26,953 bases of DNA from Parcubacteria group bacterium Athens0714_26 (GCA_007376745.1 VMGU01000004.1:1-26953); one strand, 5' to 3'; positions 13,846-22,516 are shown, counted from the first letter of the stretch. Notes: generated from the letters alone by a model not told the origin. Made by a program: numbers and translations.

Positions 13846-15144
13846 TTATCTTTTTTTCTGCATCAAATTTGTTATCACGCTTTGCGCCTGGTTAAGCGCG
13901 GTATCGGCATCCAGTCGTCTGTTGATGACCGCTTCTATCATTACCGAAAACGCGCTTTTAACCGCGTTATTGTCAATCTGCGGCCAAGAACGCGCGGTTA
14001 AAGCCTGCTTCGCGAAAACGCCGAACTCCGGGTCGTTAGAATACTTATCAATCAAGATTTTGAGCGCCGGCGGATGGCCGGAATTACTTAAATAATTTAC
14101 AGCCTGCGTTTCATTAGTAGTTAAATAAACAATCAAATCCCAAGCCCAATCCTGATACTTGCTTTTATTGGATACCGCGAGTCCCCAATAATTGGCATAA
14201 CTTCTCTCGCCGGTGCCGGGAGTGATTTGTGGCGCGGGGATAATTCCAAAATTCAAAAACGGGTTTGCTTTTTTAATGTCGGCTTTTTTACCGTCATAAT
14301 CAAAAATCATCGCCGTCTTCCCCTGCGCAAAACTATCCACCGAATTCAATCCATCATTCCAGGTATAATAAATATTCCCCGGATCGCTGAATTTGATATA
14401 GAAATTAAAAACATCTAGTCCGGCGTAGCGTCTGTCGGCAAAACTCGCGTAAGTAAAATTATCATCGGTCATTTTGACGTTATTCTGAAGCATCAGCAGG
14501 CTCAATAAATCCGTAGCCACATCAACACTTTTTAAAGAACCGCCGATAGCGGCCGCGGCACGCGTAATCTGGCCAGTTTTATCAATTTGGCGAAGCCGTG
14601 GTATCAATCCCTGAAATTTATCCCAGCTATCAGGCATCAGCGCGATGCCCATGGAATCAAAAATGTCTTGATTATAATAGAGAGCCAAAGTATCTATATA
14701 TAGAGGGAGCGCGAAAATCACATTATCCGGAGCAAAATCCTGCGCTACCACGCGGGGGAAAAAATCATTTAGCTGCGCCAGCGTTATCTGGCTATCGCTT
14801 GCCGGCACGATTTTATCATAATGCTTGGGTAACCAAGTATTATGAAACATAAAAACATCAGGCCCATTGCCCGCGGCCATAGCGTTTATAAGTTCATTTT
14901 CATAATCCGCTTCATTAATTTTTTTATAAGATATTTGGACATTTGTCCTTAAGTTTTGGTAGGCTTGAAAATTTTGTTCAAAAAAACTCCTATCTTCCGT
15001 CCCCCAAACCATTAATTTAATTGCCGGCAATTTTTGAACACTCTGTCGAGCGCCAGGAATAATGCCTGTGAAAATTCCGACTAAAACCAAAATCACCAAC
15101 ACAACAGCGCCGCCGATAATCATTTGAGGCCGCGAAAATTTCAT
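13846..15144 (-). CDS. Family 1 extracellular solute-binding protein, membrane anchored
   Basis: A 432-residue SBP_bac_1-type binding protein of the kind serving sugar ABC importers. An uncleaved-looking N-terminal helix (about 7-29) replaces the usual lipobox, as no Cys follows it. Family features include the opening strand LMVWGTEDRSFFEQNFQAYQ, GNGPDVFMFHNTWLP, LPLYIDTLALYYNQDIFDSMGI, SFAQGKTAMIFDYDGKKADI and ANYWGLAVSNKSKYQDWAWDLIVYLT. No permease or ATPase gene is adjacent. It lies just upstream of three pilin-like genes with a 50-nt gap. TATAAT lies 6 nt before the ATG, so the message is probably leaderless. The ligand is unknown. Confidence 0.88.
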   Translation of the reverse strand: MKFSRPQMIIGGAVVLVILVLVGIFTGIIPGARQSVQKLPAIKLMVWGTEDRSFFEQNFQAYQNLRTNVQISYKKINEADYENELINAMAAGNGPDVFMFHNTWLPKHYDKIVPASDSQITLAQLNDFFPRVVAQDFAPDNVIFALPLYIDTLALYYNQDIFDSMGIALMPDSWDKFQGLIPRLRQIDKTGQITRAAAAIGGSLKSVDVATDLLSLLMLQNNVKMTDDNFTYASFADRRYAGLDVFNFYIKFSDPGNIYYTWNDGLNSVDSFAQGKTAMIFDYDGKKADIKKANPFLNFGIIPAPQITPGTGERSYANYWGLAVSNKSKYQDWAWDLIVYLTTNETQAVNYLSNSGHPPALKILIDKYSNDPEFGVFAKQALTARSWPQIDNNAVKSAFSVMIEAVINRRLDADTALNQAQSVITNLMQKKR

Positions 15145-15150
15145 ATATTA

Positions 15151-15156
15151 ATTATA
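15151..15156 (-). promoter_or_regulatory. -10 box of the solute-binding protein gene
   Basis: Minus-strand TATAAT is separated from the ATG by 6 nt, predicting a leaderless mRNA. The -35 position holds only a weak T-rich match. Confidence 0.5.
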
Positions 15157-15244
15157 AATTAAATTAACATAATGCAAAACTATTGGGGAATTTATAAATT
15201 AGTAAACTGGGAACTGGTAAATAACCAGTTATATTAAACAGACA

Positions 15245-17701
15245 CTACAGACAAATCACGCCCATGATTTTATCACCCGAGTTAAGATTCATAATCCTAA
15301 CACCTTGAGTGGCACGGCCGGCCTCACGGATGCTATTGAGCTTGGTCCTGATAATCTGGCCCTTAGCCGATAACACCAAAATTTCTTCTTCCTGATTAAT
15401 CAATTGGGAAGTGACCACTTCTCCGGTTTTACTTGTTATTTTCGCGGTTTTTATGCCCGAACCTCCACGTCCCTGGACTTTGTACTGTGAAAGCTTGGTC
15501 TGCTTGCCAAAGCCATTGGCCATTACGGTAAGGAGTTTAAAATTCTGGCTTTCCTTATCTATGATATTTAAAGAAACAACCTTGTCATTTTTCTTAAGCC
15601 TGATACCGCGAATACCCGAAGCCGACCTACCCATAGATCTAATTTGGGATTCCTTGAAACGAATCGCTTGTCCGGCGGCAGTAGTTAAAAGAATCTGATC
15701 GCCGCCAGAAGACAGCATAACCCACTGCAGAAAATCTTCTTTTTTTAATTTAATGGCAATAATGCCGCTCCTTCTGACATTAGAAAAATCTTGAAGCGGC
15801 GTTTTCTTGATTAAACCGTTTTTAGTAACCATCACCAGAAAACCGGGAATGGATTTTTTTTCGCTCGGATAAGAAATTAACGCGCTGATTTTTTCTTCCG
15901 GAGGAATTTCCAAAAAATTATGGATTGATCTGCCTTTGGATATGCGGCTGGCTTCGGGTATTTCGTAAACTTTGGTCTGAAAAACCCTGCCATGGTCAGT
16001 AAAAAACAAAATATTATCATGTGTATTAGAGGAAAGGAAATGATTTAAGAAATCTTCCTCGCCGACTTCCGAGCCGATAAGTCCTTTACCGCCTCTTTTT
16101 TGAGACTTAAACGTTGCCGGAGGCACGCGCTTGATGTAGCCGCCCTGCGACATCGTAATAATGGCTTCTTCCTTCGGAATCAAATCCTCTTCCGCGAATT
16201 CTTTAAGTCCGCCGCTCACTACTTTAGTTTTGCGCTCATCGCCATATTTTTCTTTTATTTCCTTTAACTCATCTTTAATAACATTAAGAATTTTAACCGG
16301 ACTTTTTAGAAGCGTCTGCAATTCTTCAATTAATTTTTTCTTTTCTTTTAATTCATCTTCAATTTTCTGACGTTCCAAAGAAGCCAAAGTCTGAAGCCTC
16401 ATTTCTAAAATGGCGTTAGTCTGAATATCGCTGAATTTAAATTTTGATACTAAATTTTTATGCGCCTCTTCTTTGTCCGCGGATTTCTTGATAGTAGCTA
16501 TAACCCTGTCTATGTCGCCAAGCGCCTTATGCAAACCAATTAAAATATGCGCTCTTTCCTCGGCTTTTTTAAGGTCAAACTCCGCGCGCCGCCTCACCAC
16601 TTCTTTTCTGTGGCCCACAAAAGCCGCCAAAATGTCTTTTATGGACATCACTTGCGGCTGGGTGCCACCCGCAAGCGCCACCATATTTAAATTAAAATTC
16701 TTTTGGAGATCGGTAAATTTATAAAGTTGATTTAAAATTTTCTGCGGCGGGGCGTCATTTTTCAATTCAATTATTATTCTTAGACCGCCTTTGTCGGATT
16801 CGTCGCGCACGTCGCGAATACCCTGAATTTTCTTTTCGGTAACCAGTTCCGCGATTTTGATAATCAATTCCGATTTATTAACCTGATAAGGAATTTCCGT
16901 AATTTCAATGCGGTTCTGATTCTTGCCATATTCTTTTATTTCGGCTAATGCCCTGGTGGTGATGGCGCCCCGGCCGGAAATATAGGCTTCTTTAATAATA
17001 TTGCGGTTATAAATAATCCCGCCGGTCGGAAAATCCGGACCCTTGATAAATTCCATCAAATCCTCCGAACCGGCTTTAGGGTTTTCAATAAGATGATTTA
17101 AAGCATCTGTTATTTCTATTAAATTATGAGGAGGAATATTAGTAGCCATACCCACGGCAATGCCCACGGTGCCGTTAAGCAGAAGATTGGGAATTTTCGC
17201 CGGCAAAACTTTAGGCTCAAGCCGGGTTTCGTCGTAATTCGGCTGCCAATTAACTGTTTCTTTTTCAATATCCGTAAGAAGCTCTTCGGATATCTTGGAA
17301 AGTTTGGTTTCGGTGTAACGTTGAGCCGCGGCGGAGTCTCCATCAATCGAACCAAAATTGCCTTGGCCTTTAATTAGGGGATATCTTAAAGAAAAATCTT
17401 GAGCCATCCTTACCATAGCATCATAAACCGCTATGTCCCCGTGCGGATGATATTTTCCCAATGTCTCACCGACTACGCGCGCGGATTTCATAAACTTAGC
17501 TCCGGAGCCAAGTCCCATATCCCACATTGCCCAAAGAATTCTCCTCTGCACCGGCTTCAGGCCATCGCGAACATCGGGCAAAGCCCGAGTAACAATAACC
17601 GACATCGCATAATCCAAATAAGACTCTTTGAGTTCGGTTGTTATTTCGCGGTCCTCAACGCGCGATATTTTTATTTCATTTTCTTTTTTATCCTTATCCA
17701 T
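15245..17701 (-). CDS. gyrA: DNA gyrase subunit A
   Basis: The breakage-reunion subunit of gyrase, 818 residues, complete. Catalytic Tyr129 lies in AAQRYTE and the winged-helix motif is KPVQRRILW. The C-terminal beta-pinwheel starts with a GyrA box (QKRGGKG, 534-540), which marks it as GyrA rather than ParC. In the quinolone region HPHGDIAVYD (85-94), Ile90 stands where E. coli has Ser83, while the Asp87 equivalent (Asp94) is kept. It follows a one-helix protein gene by 18 nt, with an MBL-like gene further upstream, in an apparent operon. A 7-bp hairpin (around 15210-15228) lies after the stop, without a clear U-tract. gyrB is not in the window. Confidence 0.97.
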   Translation of the reverse strand: MDKDKKENEIKISRVEDREITTELKESYLDYAMSVIVTRALPDVRDGLKPVQRRILWAMWDMGLGSGAKFMKSARVVGETLGKYHPHGDIAVYDAMVRMAQDFSLRYPLIKGQGNFGSIDGDSAAAQRYTETKLSKISEELLTDIEKETVNWQPNYDETRLEPKVLPAKIPNLLLNGTVGIAVGMATNIPPHNLIEITDALNHLIENPKAGSEDLMEFIKGPDFPTGGIIYNRNIIKEAYISGRGAITTRALAEIKEYGKNQNRIEITEIPYQVNKSELIIKIAELVTEKKIQGIRDVRDESDKGGLRIIIELKNDAPPQKILNQLYKFTDLQKNFNLNMVALAGGTQPQVMSIKDILAAFVGHRKEVVRRRAEFDLKKAEERAHILIGLHKALGDIDRVIATIKKSADKEEAHKNLVSKFKFSDIQTNAILEMRLQTLASLERQKIEDELKEKKKLIEELQTLLKSPVKILNVIKDELKEIKEKYGDERKTKVVSGGLKEFAEEDLIPKEEAIITMSQGGYIKRVPPATFKSQKRGGKGLIGSEVGEEDFLNHFLSSNTHDNILFFTDHGRVFQTKVYEIPEASRISKGRSIHNFLEIPPEEKISALISYPSEKKSIPGFLVMVTKNGLIKKTPLQDFSNVRRSGIIAIKLKKEDFLQWVMLSSGGDQILLTTAAGQAIRFKESQIRSMGRSASGIRGIRLKKNDKVVSLNIIDKESQNFKLLTVMANGFGKQTKLSQYKVQGRGGSGIKTAKITSKTGEVVTSQLINQEEEILVLSAKGQIIRTKLNSIREAGRATQGVRIMNLNSGDKIMGVICL

Positions 17702-17719
17702 AATAAAAATAAACCCTAT

Positions 17720-18076
17720 TTACTCGCTTGATTTTTGTGACGTCGTGCCATAGGCATCATTTAAATTAAATTTAAAATTATTCCCCTGAATGTCAATCAC
17801 CCGATTTTTTGTAAATATTTCTTTTATTTTGGCGCCAACCACTTTAATACCGCTATTCAGGACTTCAAAAAATGACGGCTTATTGCTTATTGTCTCATTT
17901 TTTTGCTCCTCGGAACGAATGTCTCCGCCTAGATTAACCACATTATAATTTATATAAACCAACCATAAAGCAATAATTACTACCATAATTACCGGCGTCA
18001 GAATCCATAACAACTTTTTTTTGGCCGCTTCGTCCAAGTCCCCAAGCCCATCAATAAATTTTTTAAAGCGATCCAT
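17720..18076 (-). CDS. Single-pass membrane protein of unknown function upstream of gyrA
   Basis: A 118-residue protein. A charged N-terminus (MDRFKKFIDGLGDLDEAAKKK) is followed by one transmembrane helix (about 22-43) and a polar tail of ~75 residues with a short hydrophobic patch (FFEVLNSGIKVVGAKIKEIF). No catalytic motif is seen. It starts 9 nt after the MBL-like gene and ends 18 nt before gyrA, so the three are very likely one transcription unit. Similar short anchored proteins are common in CPR genomes. Confidence 0.7.
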   Translation of the reverse strand: MDRFKKFIDGLGDLDEAAKKKLLWILTPVIMVVIIALWLVYINYNVVNLGGDIRSEEQKNETISNKPSFFEVLNSGIKVVGAKIKEIFTKNRVIDIQGNNFKFNLNDAYGTTSQKSSE

Positions 18077-18085
18077 ACGCCAAAA

Positions 18086-18700
18086 TTATATCTTCAACAA
18101 AATTAACCTAGTCCTACTCTCGCTTAAATCTTTTTTCTTCAATACAAGCTTTTCTTCAATCTCCTCTTTTATCCCCAACTCTTTAACAAAATCTTTGGCA
18201 TCGTCGGCATCGCGCTTTAAACCCGCGACTTTATAGAAAGAAGCTACAACTATTTTAGGGTCAAACTGCTTCACGAATTTCGCTCCCAGTTCCTGGCTGA
18301 TAAACGGCTTGCCGCCGGCAGGCATAAACAAAACATCAACTTGCTTTATCTTATCCAGAATATCCGATTCGGGATATTCCGCCAGATGGCCCAAAAAGCA
18401 AAGATTTAAGTCTTCGGCGTTCACTAAATAAATTGTTTTAAAAAATTTATCTGTTGACTCATTAGGCAAACCAAATCCTCTTATTTCAACTCCCTGAATA
18501 TCGTATTCGCCGGCTCCTAAAATCACCTGTTCGTCCGGTTCTTTTTCCGGCAAAGGCCAGGAAGTCAAAGTTTTTAAAACCGCCTCAAATTTGCCCCGCG
18601 CCGGAGTAAGGCCGATGTCACCGCCAAAAGGGTCAGTTAATAAAGTAAGGCCGCCCGTCTGAATTTTGAAGCAGCCCTCTCCGTACCAATTAATAACCAT
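18086..18700 (-). CDS. MBL-fold (UlaG-like) protein lacking the metal-binding motif
   Basis: A 204-residue protein. The N-terminal pattern INWYGEGCFKIQTGGLTLLTDPFGGDIGLTP and the later GAGEYDIQGVEIRGFG, LCFLGHL and DVLFMPAGGKPFI match the order of strands in UlaG-type metallo-beta-lactamase-fold hydrolases of CPR bacteria. The HxHxDH motif that should follow the DPF strand is not there: the region reads KFEAVLKTLTSWPLPEKEPDEQ. Zinc hydrolase activity is therefore doubtful. The frame is continuous, so this looks like a diverged family member rather than a fresh break. It is first in the apparent operon with the one-helix protein and gyrA. Confidence 0.72.
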   Translation of the reverse strand: MVINWYGEGCFKIQTGGLTLLTDPFGGDIGLTPARGKFEAVLKTLTSWPLPEKEPDEQVILGAGEYDIQGVEIRGFGLPNESTDKFFKTIYLVNAEDLNLCFLGHLAEYPESDILDKIKQVDVLFMPAGGKPFISQELGAKFVKQFDPKIVVASFYKVAGLKRDADDAKDFVKELGIKEEIEEKLVLKKKDLSESRTRLILLKI

Positions 18701-18756
18701 ATTGTTAAATAATACTAAAATTCGGGTTGAATTTCAAATTTACAATTCTACCGCTT

Positions 18757-18785
18757 TTGACATTTATAATATTTTTATCTAATAT
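18757..18785 (+). promoter_or_regulatory. Strong promoter of the S1-domain gene
   Basis: TTGACA (18757-18762), a 17-bp spacer and TAATAT (18780-18785) form one of the best sigma70-type matches in the window. Transcription should start near 18792, a few nt before a folded leader. Confidence 0.82.
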
Positions 18786-18796
18786 TCCTATTATCT

Positions 18797-18851
18797 TTCA
18801 GCAGGTTCTTGAAACCGTCCCTTGGCGCCTTGTAAGCCCAAGTTTGCTGAA
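18797..18851 (+). promoter_or_regulatory. Three-way-junction leader RNA of the S1-domain gene
   Basis: P1 is TTCAGCA (18797-18803) with TGCTGAA (18845-18851). Inside it are P2, GGTT/AACC (18804-18807 with 18813-18816, loop CTTGA), and P3, CTTGG/CCAAG (18821-18825 with 18838-18842). A GTCC linker separates P2 from P3. The fold would begin about 5 nt after the predicted transcription start and end 17 nt before the ATG. It matches no riboswitch I recognise. Autocontrol by the S1 protein is a natural hypothesis. Confidence 0.6.
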
Positions 18852-18868
18852 TGGCTTAGTTATATAAA

Positions 18869-19963
18869 ATGAGCACAACAAAAAAACAAAGTTCTTCGGT
18901 CGCGCAACTTCTTAAATCATCGCCGGATTTAATGGTAGTGTTAAAAGAAGGTGATTTAGTAGAGGGCAAAATCCTGCAAAAAGCGCCACGGGCGGTTTAT
19001 CTGGATTTAGGCAAGTCGGGCACTGGAATAGTCTACGGCATAGAACTCATAAACGCGAGGGATGTATTTAAAAATCTTAAAGTCGGAGATACCATATCGG
19101 CTAAAATAATAGAGGCTGAAAACGAAGACGGCTACGTAGAACTTTCTCTGGCTGAAGCCGGTAAGCAAAAAACCTGGCAGAAATTAAAAGAACTGATTGA
19201 AAAAGACGAAGTAGTTAAGGTTAAAATTACCGCCGCCAATTCCGGTGGTCTTATAGCCATAATAGAAGGGATTAAAGCCTTTCTTCCGGTTTCACAGCTT
19301 GCCAATGAACATTATCCGCGGGTAGACTCCGGAGCCAAAGAAAAAATCCTGGAAGAATTGAAAAAATTCGTCGGCCAGGAATTAGAAGTTAAAATTCTTG
19401 ATTTAAATCCCCGCAACGAAAAACTGATTATTTCGGAAAAAGAAATAACCAATCAAGGCGTTAAAGAGCTTTTAGCCAAATATAAAGTCGGAGATATAAT
19501 AGAAGGTATTGTTTCCGGCGTTGCCGATTTTGGCGCTTTCGTGCGTTTCGCCGACAATCCACAAATAGAAGGACTTATCCACATATCCGAACTTAGCCAT
19601 AAATTAATTGATAATCCAAAAGACATCATAAAAGTTGACGATTCAGTCAAAGTACAAATTTTAGAAATTAAAGATGACCGCGTAACTCTTTCCTTAAAAG
19701 CCCTGCAAGAAAATCCCTGGAATAAAGTGTCTGAAAAATATAAAGATGGCTTAGAAATCCAGGGCACGGTTTTAAGATTTAATCCTTTCGGCGCCTTTAT
19801 AGGCCTGGATCCGGAAATCCAAGGCATCGTGCATGTTTCTGAATTCGGCAGTTTGGACGAAATGAAAAAAAATCTGGAAATCGGGAAATCCTATCCTTTC
19901 AAAATTGAATCCGTTAAACCCGAAGAAAAACGCATCATTTTGAAACTCCGACGCGCAATTTAA
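18869..19963 (+). CDS. rpsA: Ribosomal protein bS1-like protein with four S1 domains
   Basis: A 364-residue protein with four S1 RNA-binding repeats, at about 26-95, 111-183, 205-275 and 293-361. The third and fourth are clearest (GDIIEGIVSGVADFGAFVRFADNPQIEGLIHISEL; IQGTVLRFNPFGAFIGLDPEIQGIVHVSEF). E. coli S1 has six repeats, but four-repeat forms are usual in many phyla. It is expected to bind mRNA at the 30S subunit. The Ser/Lys-rich N-terminus (MSTTKKQSSS) lacks a recognisable ribosome-anchoring feature. No Shine-Dalgarno is seen. A strong promoter and a folded leader precede it, and ftsH follows 10 nt after the stop. Confidence 0.9.
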   Translation: MSTTKKQSSSVAQLLKSSPDLMVVLKEGDLVEGKILQKAPRAVYLDLGKSGTGIVYGIELINARDVFKNLKVGDTISAKIIEAENEDGYVELSLAEAGKQKTWQKLKELIEKDEVVKVKITAANSGGLIAIIEGIKAFLPVSQLANEHYPRVDSGAKEKILEELKKFVGQELEVKILDLNPRNEKLIISEKEITNQGVKELLAKYKVGDIIEGIVSGVADFGAFVRFADNPQIEGLIHISELSHKLIDNPKDIIKVDDSVKVQILEIKDDRVTLSLKALQENPWNKVSEKYKDGLEIQGTVLRFNPFGAFIGLDPEIQGIVHVSEFGSLDEMKKNLEIGKSYPFKIESVKPEEKRIILKLRRAI

Positions 19964-19973
19964 GTTTTTTAAA

Positions 19974-21806
19974 ATGAATATGTATAAAAATATTTCGTGG
20001 GCTATTTTAACTTTATTATTAATCACCATTACCTTTTCGTTATTATTCGGCAATCAAAGCCAAACCGAAAAAATTACCGTTAATCAATTAGCCGCCGATA
20101 TAAATAGCGGCCAAGTGGATAAAATTACCGTCCAGGGCAATACCCTGAATATAGATATAAAAGATGGTAAAAAAGCCGTTGCCGAAAAAGAAGCCGAGCT
20201 TGGGCTAACCCAGACACTGGGCAATTACGGCGTTAAGCCGGATGCCCTGCAAAAAGTTTCTCTTGAGATTAAAAACGAGAGTGGGTTTCAATTCTGGATA
20301 GGAATTCTTCTGCCCACACTCCTTCCTTTAATAGTAATAGGCATTATCTTCTGGGTTATTTTCAGACAAGCCAAGACCGGCGCCAACCAGGCATTTTCTT
20401 TCGGCCGTTCAAACGTCCGGCTTTTCGGCGCTTTCAAAGACCGCATTACTTTTAACGACGTAGCTGGCCTAAAGGAAGCCAAGCAGGAGCTTGAAGAAGT
20501 GGTTGATTTCCTTAAAAACCCCAAAAAATTCCTAGAAATGGGCGCGAGAATACCCCGCGGCGTTCTGCTTATGGGCTCTCCCGGCACCGGTAAAACGCTC
20601 TTAGCCAGAGCGGTGGCGGGCGAAAGCGGAGTCCCCTTCTTTTATATATCGGCTTCTGAATTCGTGGAAATGTTTGTGGGCGTGGGAGCGGCCAGAACCA
20701 GAGATGTCTTTCAGACTGCCAAAAAAGCCGCGCCATCAATACTTTTTATTGATGAAATTGACGCGGTAGGACGCGAACGCGGAACCGGACTTGGCGGAGG
20801 ACATGATGAACGCGAACAAACACTCAATCAAATACTCGTAGAAATGGATGGCTTTGATAGAGATACTAATATAATAGTAATAGCCGCCACCAACCGTCCC
20901 GACATCTTAGACCGCGCTTTGTTGCGACCGGGACGCTTTGACCGCAGAGTTATACTGGATTTACCGGACTTAAACGACCGCGAAGCAATATTAAAAATCC
21001 ACGCAAAAAATAAACCGTTGGAACAAAACTTAGATTTAAGAAAAGTTGCCGTGAGAACGCCGGGATTTTCAGGCGCAGACTTGGCTAATTTAATGAACGA
21101 AGCCGCTATTTTTACCGCTCGCAACAACAGAAAAATTATCAATCAAAATGATTTATTTTCTTCAATTGAAAAAGTTTTACTCGGACCGGAAAGAAAAGGC
21201 CGGGTAATTTCTCAAAAAGAAAAAGAGATAACCGCTTTCCATGAAGCCGGGCACGCGTTGATTGCCGCCAGCTTAAAAGATTCCGACCCGGTACATAAAA
21301 TATCCATTATCGGACGCGGCAGAGCCGGAGGCTATACGATAAAATTACCAATTGAAGACATTCATCTGAAAACCAAATCCCAATTTACCGCCGAACTCGC
21401 CACTTTAATGGGCGGCTATGTTTCTGAAAAAGAAATTTTTAAAGACATCAGCACGGGCGCGTCAAACGATCTCAAGGAAGCCACCAAACTCGCCCATACC
21501 ATGGTCACGCAATACGGTATGAGCGAAAAAATGGGCCCGATGACATTCGGCGAATCGCATGAACTGGTATTTCTCGGCAAAGAAATTTCTTCGGAAAAAA
21601 ATTATTCGGAAACCATTGCGGCGGAAATAGACAAAGAAATAAAATTATTAATTGACCAAGCTTATAAAACCGCCCAAAAAATAATAAGCTTGAGGAAAAA
21701 AGTCCTAGAGAACATTGCCAAAACATTGATGGAAAAAGAAACTTTGGAGCAAGAAGAATTTTACGGCCTTTTAAAAAAATTTAACCTGAAACCGATAATG
21801 GTTTAA
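19974..21806 (+). CDS. ftsH: ATP-dependent zinc metalloprotease FtsH
   Basis: Membrane-anchored AAA+ protease, 610 residues, complete. Two transmembrane helices (about 7-25 and 107-130) flank the periplasmic-type domain. Walker A is GSPGTGKT (201-208), the pore loop FVGVGA (234-239), Walker B LFIDEID (257-263), and the second region of homology runs around 305-322 (AATNRPDILDRALLRPGRFD). The zinc site is HEAGH (423-427), with a third ligand likely Asp499 (TGASNDL). It degrades unassembled membrane proteins and short-lived regulators. It starts 10 nt after the S1 gene, so both probably share the upstream promoter. A second in-frame ATG 6 nt downstream (19980) is an equally possible start. Confidence 0.97.
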   Translation: MNMYKNISWAILTLLLITITFSLLFGNQSQTEKITVNQLAADINSGQVDKITVQGNTLNIDIKDGKKAVAEKEAELGLTQTLGNYGVKPDALQKVSLEIKNESGFQFWIGILLPTLLPLIVIGIIFWVIFRQAKTGANQAFSFGRSNVRLFGAFKDRITFNDVAGLKEAKQELEEVVDFLKNPKKFLEMGARIPRGVLLMGSPGTGKTLLARAVAGESGVPFFYISASEFVEMFVGVGAARTRDVFQTAKKAAPSILFIDEIDAVGRERGTGLGGGHDEREQTLNQILVEMDGFDRDTNIIVIAATNRPDILDRALLRPGRFDRRVILDLPDLNDREAILKIHAKNKPLEQNLDLRKVAVRTPGFSGADLANLMNEAAIFTARNNRKIINQNDLFSSIEKVLLGPERKGRVISQKEKEITAFHEAGHALIAASLKDSDPVHKISIIGRGRAGGYTIKLPIEDIHLKTKSQFTAELATLMGGYVSEKEIFKDISTGASNDLKEATKLAHTMVTQYGMSEKMGPMTFGESHELVFLGKEISSEKNYSETIAAEIDKEIKLLIDQAYKTAQKIISLRKKVLENIAKTLMEKETLEQEEFYGLLKKFNLKPIMV

Positions 21807-21836
21807 ATCAATTTAAACTCTTTATAAAAATGAACC

Positions 21837-21858
21837 TTTGATATATAGTTATATCAAA
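21837..21858. other. A/T-rich hairpin between ftsH and the broken HTH gene
   Basis: A perfect 9-bp inverted repeat TTTGATATA/TATATCAAA (21837-21845 with 21850-21858, loop TAGT) is preceded by GTTTAAAT/ATTTAAAC (21801-21818). There is no GC core or U-tract, so an operator for the next gene is as likely as a terminator. Confidence 0.4.
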
Positions 21859-21878
21859 GATTATTTAACTATACGGTT

Positions 21879-22250
21879 ATGGCGAAACAAGAAGAAAAAC
21901 AAACAGCGATTGAATTAAGAAAACAAGGAAAAAGTTACTCCCAAATTAAGCAAGCTCTCAAAGTAAGTAAAAGCACTTTAAGTAATTGGCTAAAAAATTT
22001 TCCTCTTGCTCCCAAACAACTTGAAAAATTAATGGGTAAAAATGAGAAAAGAATTGAAAACTATATAAAAACTTGCCGTAAAAGAAAAGAAAATCTACTT
22101 AAACAAATTTATGACGAAGAAAAAAATGTAATCTTTCCTCTTTCTAAACGAGATATATTCATTGCTGGGCTTTTTCTTTACTGGGGCGAGGGAGGAAAAA
22201 CAAAAGAAGTATTTTATTTTTTGGTTAGAAAAATGTTTCAATATAAATAG
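21879..22250 (+). pseudogene. HTH-containing protein, N-terminal fragment
   Basis: This frame has a helix-turn-helix at about 8-42 (AIELRKQGKSYSQIKQALKVSKSTLSNWLKNFPL), a lysine-rich linker and the motif FIAGLFLYWGEGGKTKE. I associate this layout with a family widespread in CPR genomes in which the LYWGEG segment is followed by a small domain related in layout to homing endonucleases. After GEGGKTKE the frame runs into unrelated residues and stops at 22250. The rest of the protein continues in another frame (next entry), with roughly 13-15 expected residues missing. It is very A/T-rich and has no Shine-Dalgarno. Confidence 0.8.
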
Positions 22251-22512
22251 AGAAAAGTTAAAAATAAAATTACACTTATATAAAGATATGGACATCAAAA
22301 AAGAAATTGACTTTTGGAGTAAGAAATTAAAAATTAATAAATTTCAATTCATTAAACCATATGTTAAAAATTCAAATAAAAGTTATATAACATACAAAAA
22401 TGGATTTGGACACGGCACTTGTAATGTGGCAATTGGAAACGCTATCTTAGGGAAAAGGGTTTTAATGGGATTAAAGACAATAGAAGATTATTTTATTTCA
22501 AAATATAAATAG
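22210..22512 (+). pseudogene. HTH-containing protein, C-terminal fragment
   Basis: Continuation of the preceding gene in a shifted frame: FWLEKCFNINREKLKIKLHLYKDMDIKKEIDFWSKKL, then KPYVKNSNKSYITYKNGFGHGTCNV, and an ending in GLKTIEDYFISKYK. The two frames overlap at 22210-22250, where this one becomes the recognisable one. A deletion of a non-multiple of three between GEGGKTKE and FWLEKCF explains both the shift and the missing residues. An internal ATG at 22288 could start a truncated product, but this is not supported by a ribosome site. The stop lies 4 nt before tRNA-Ile. Confidence 0.78.
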
Positions 22513-22516
22513 ATTT

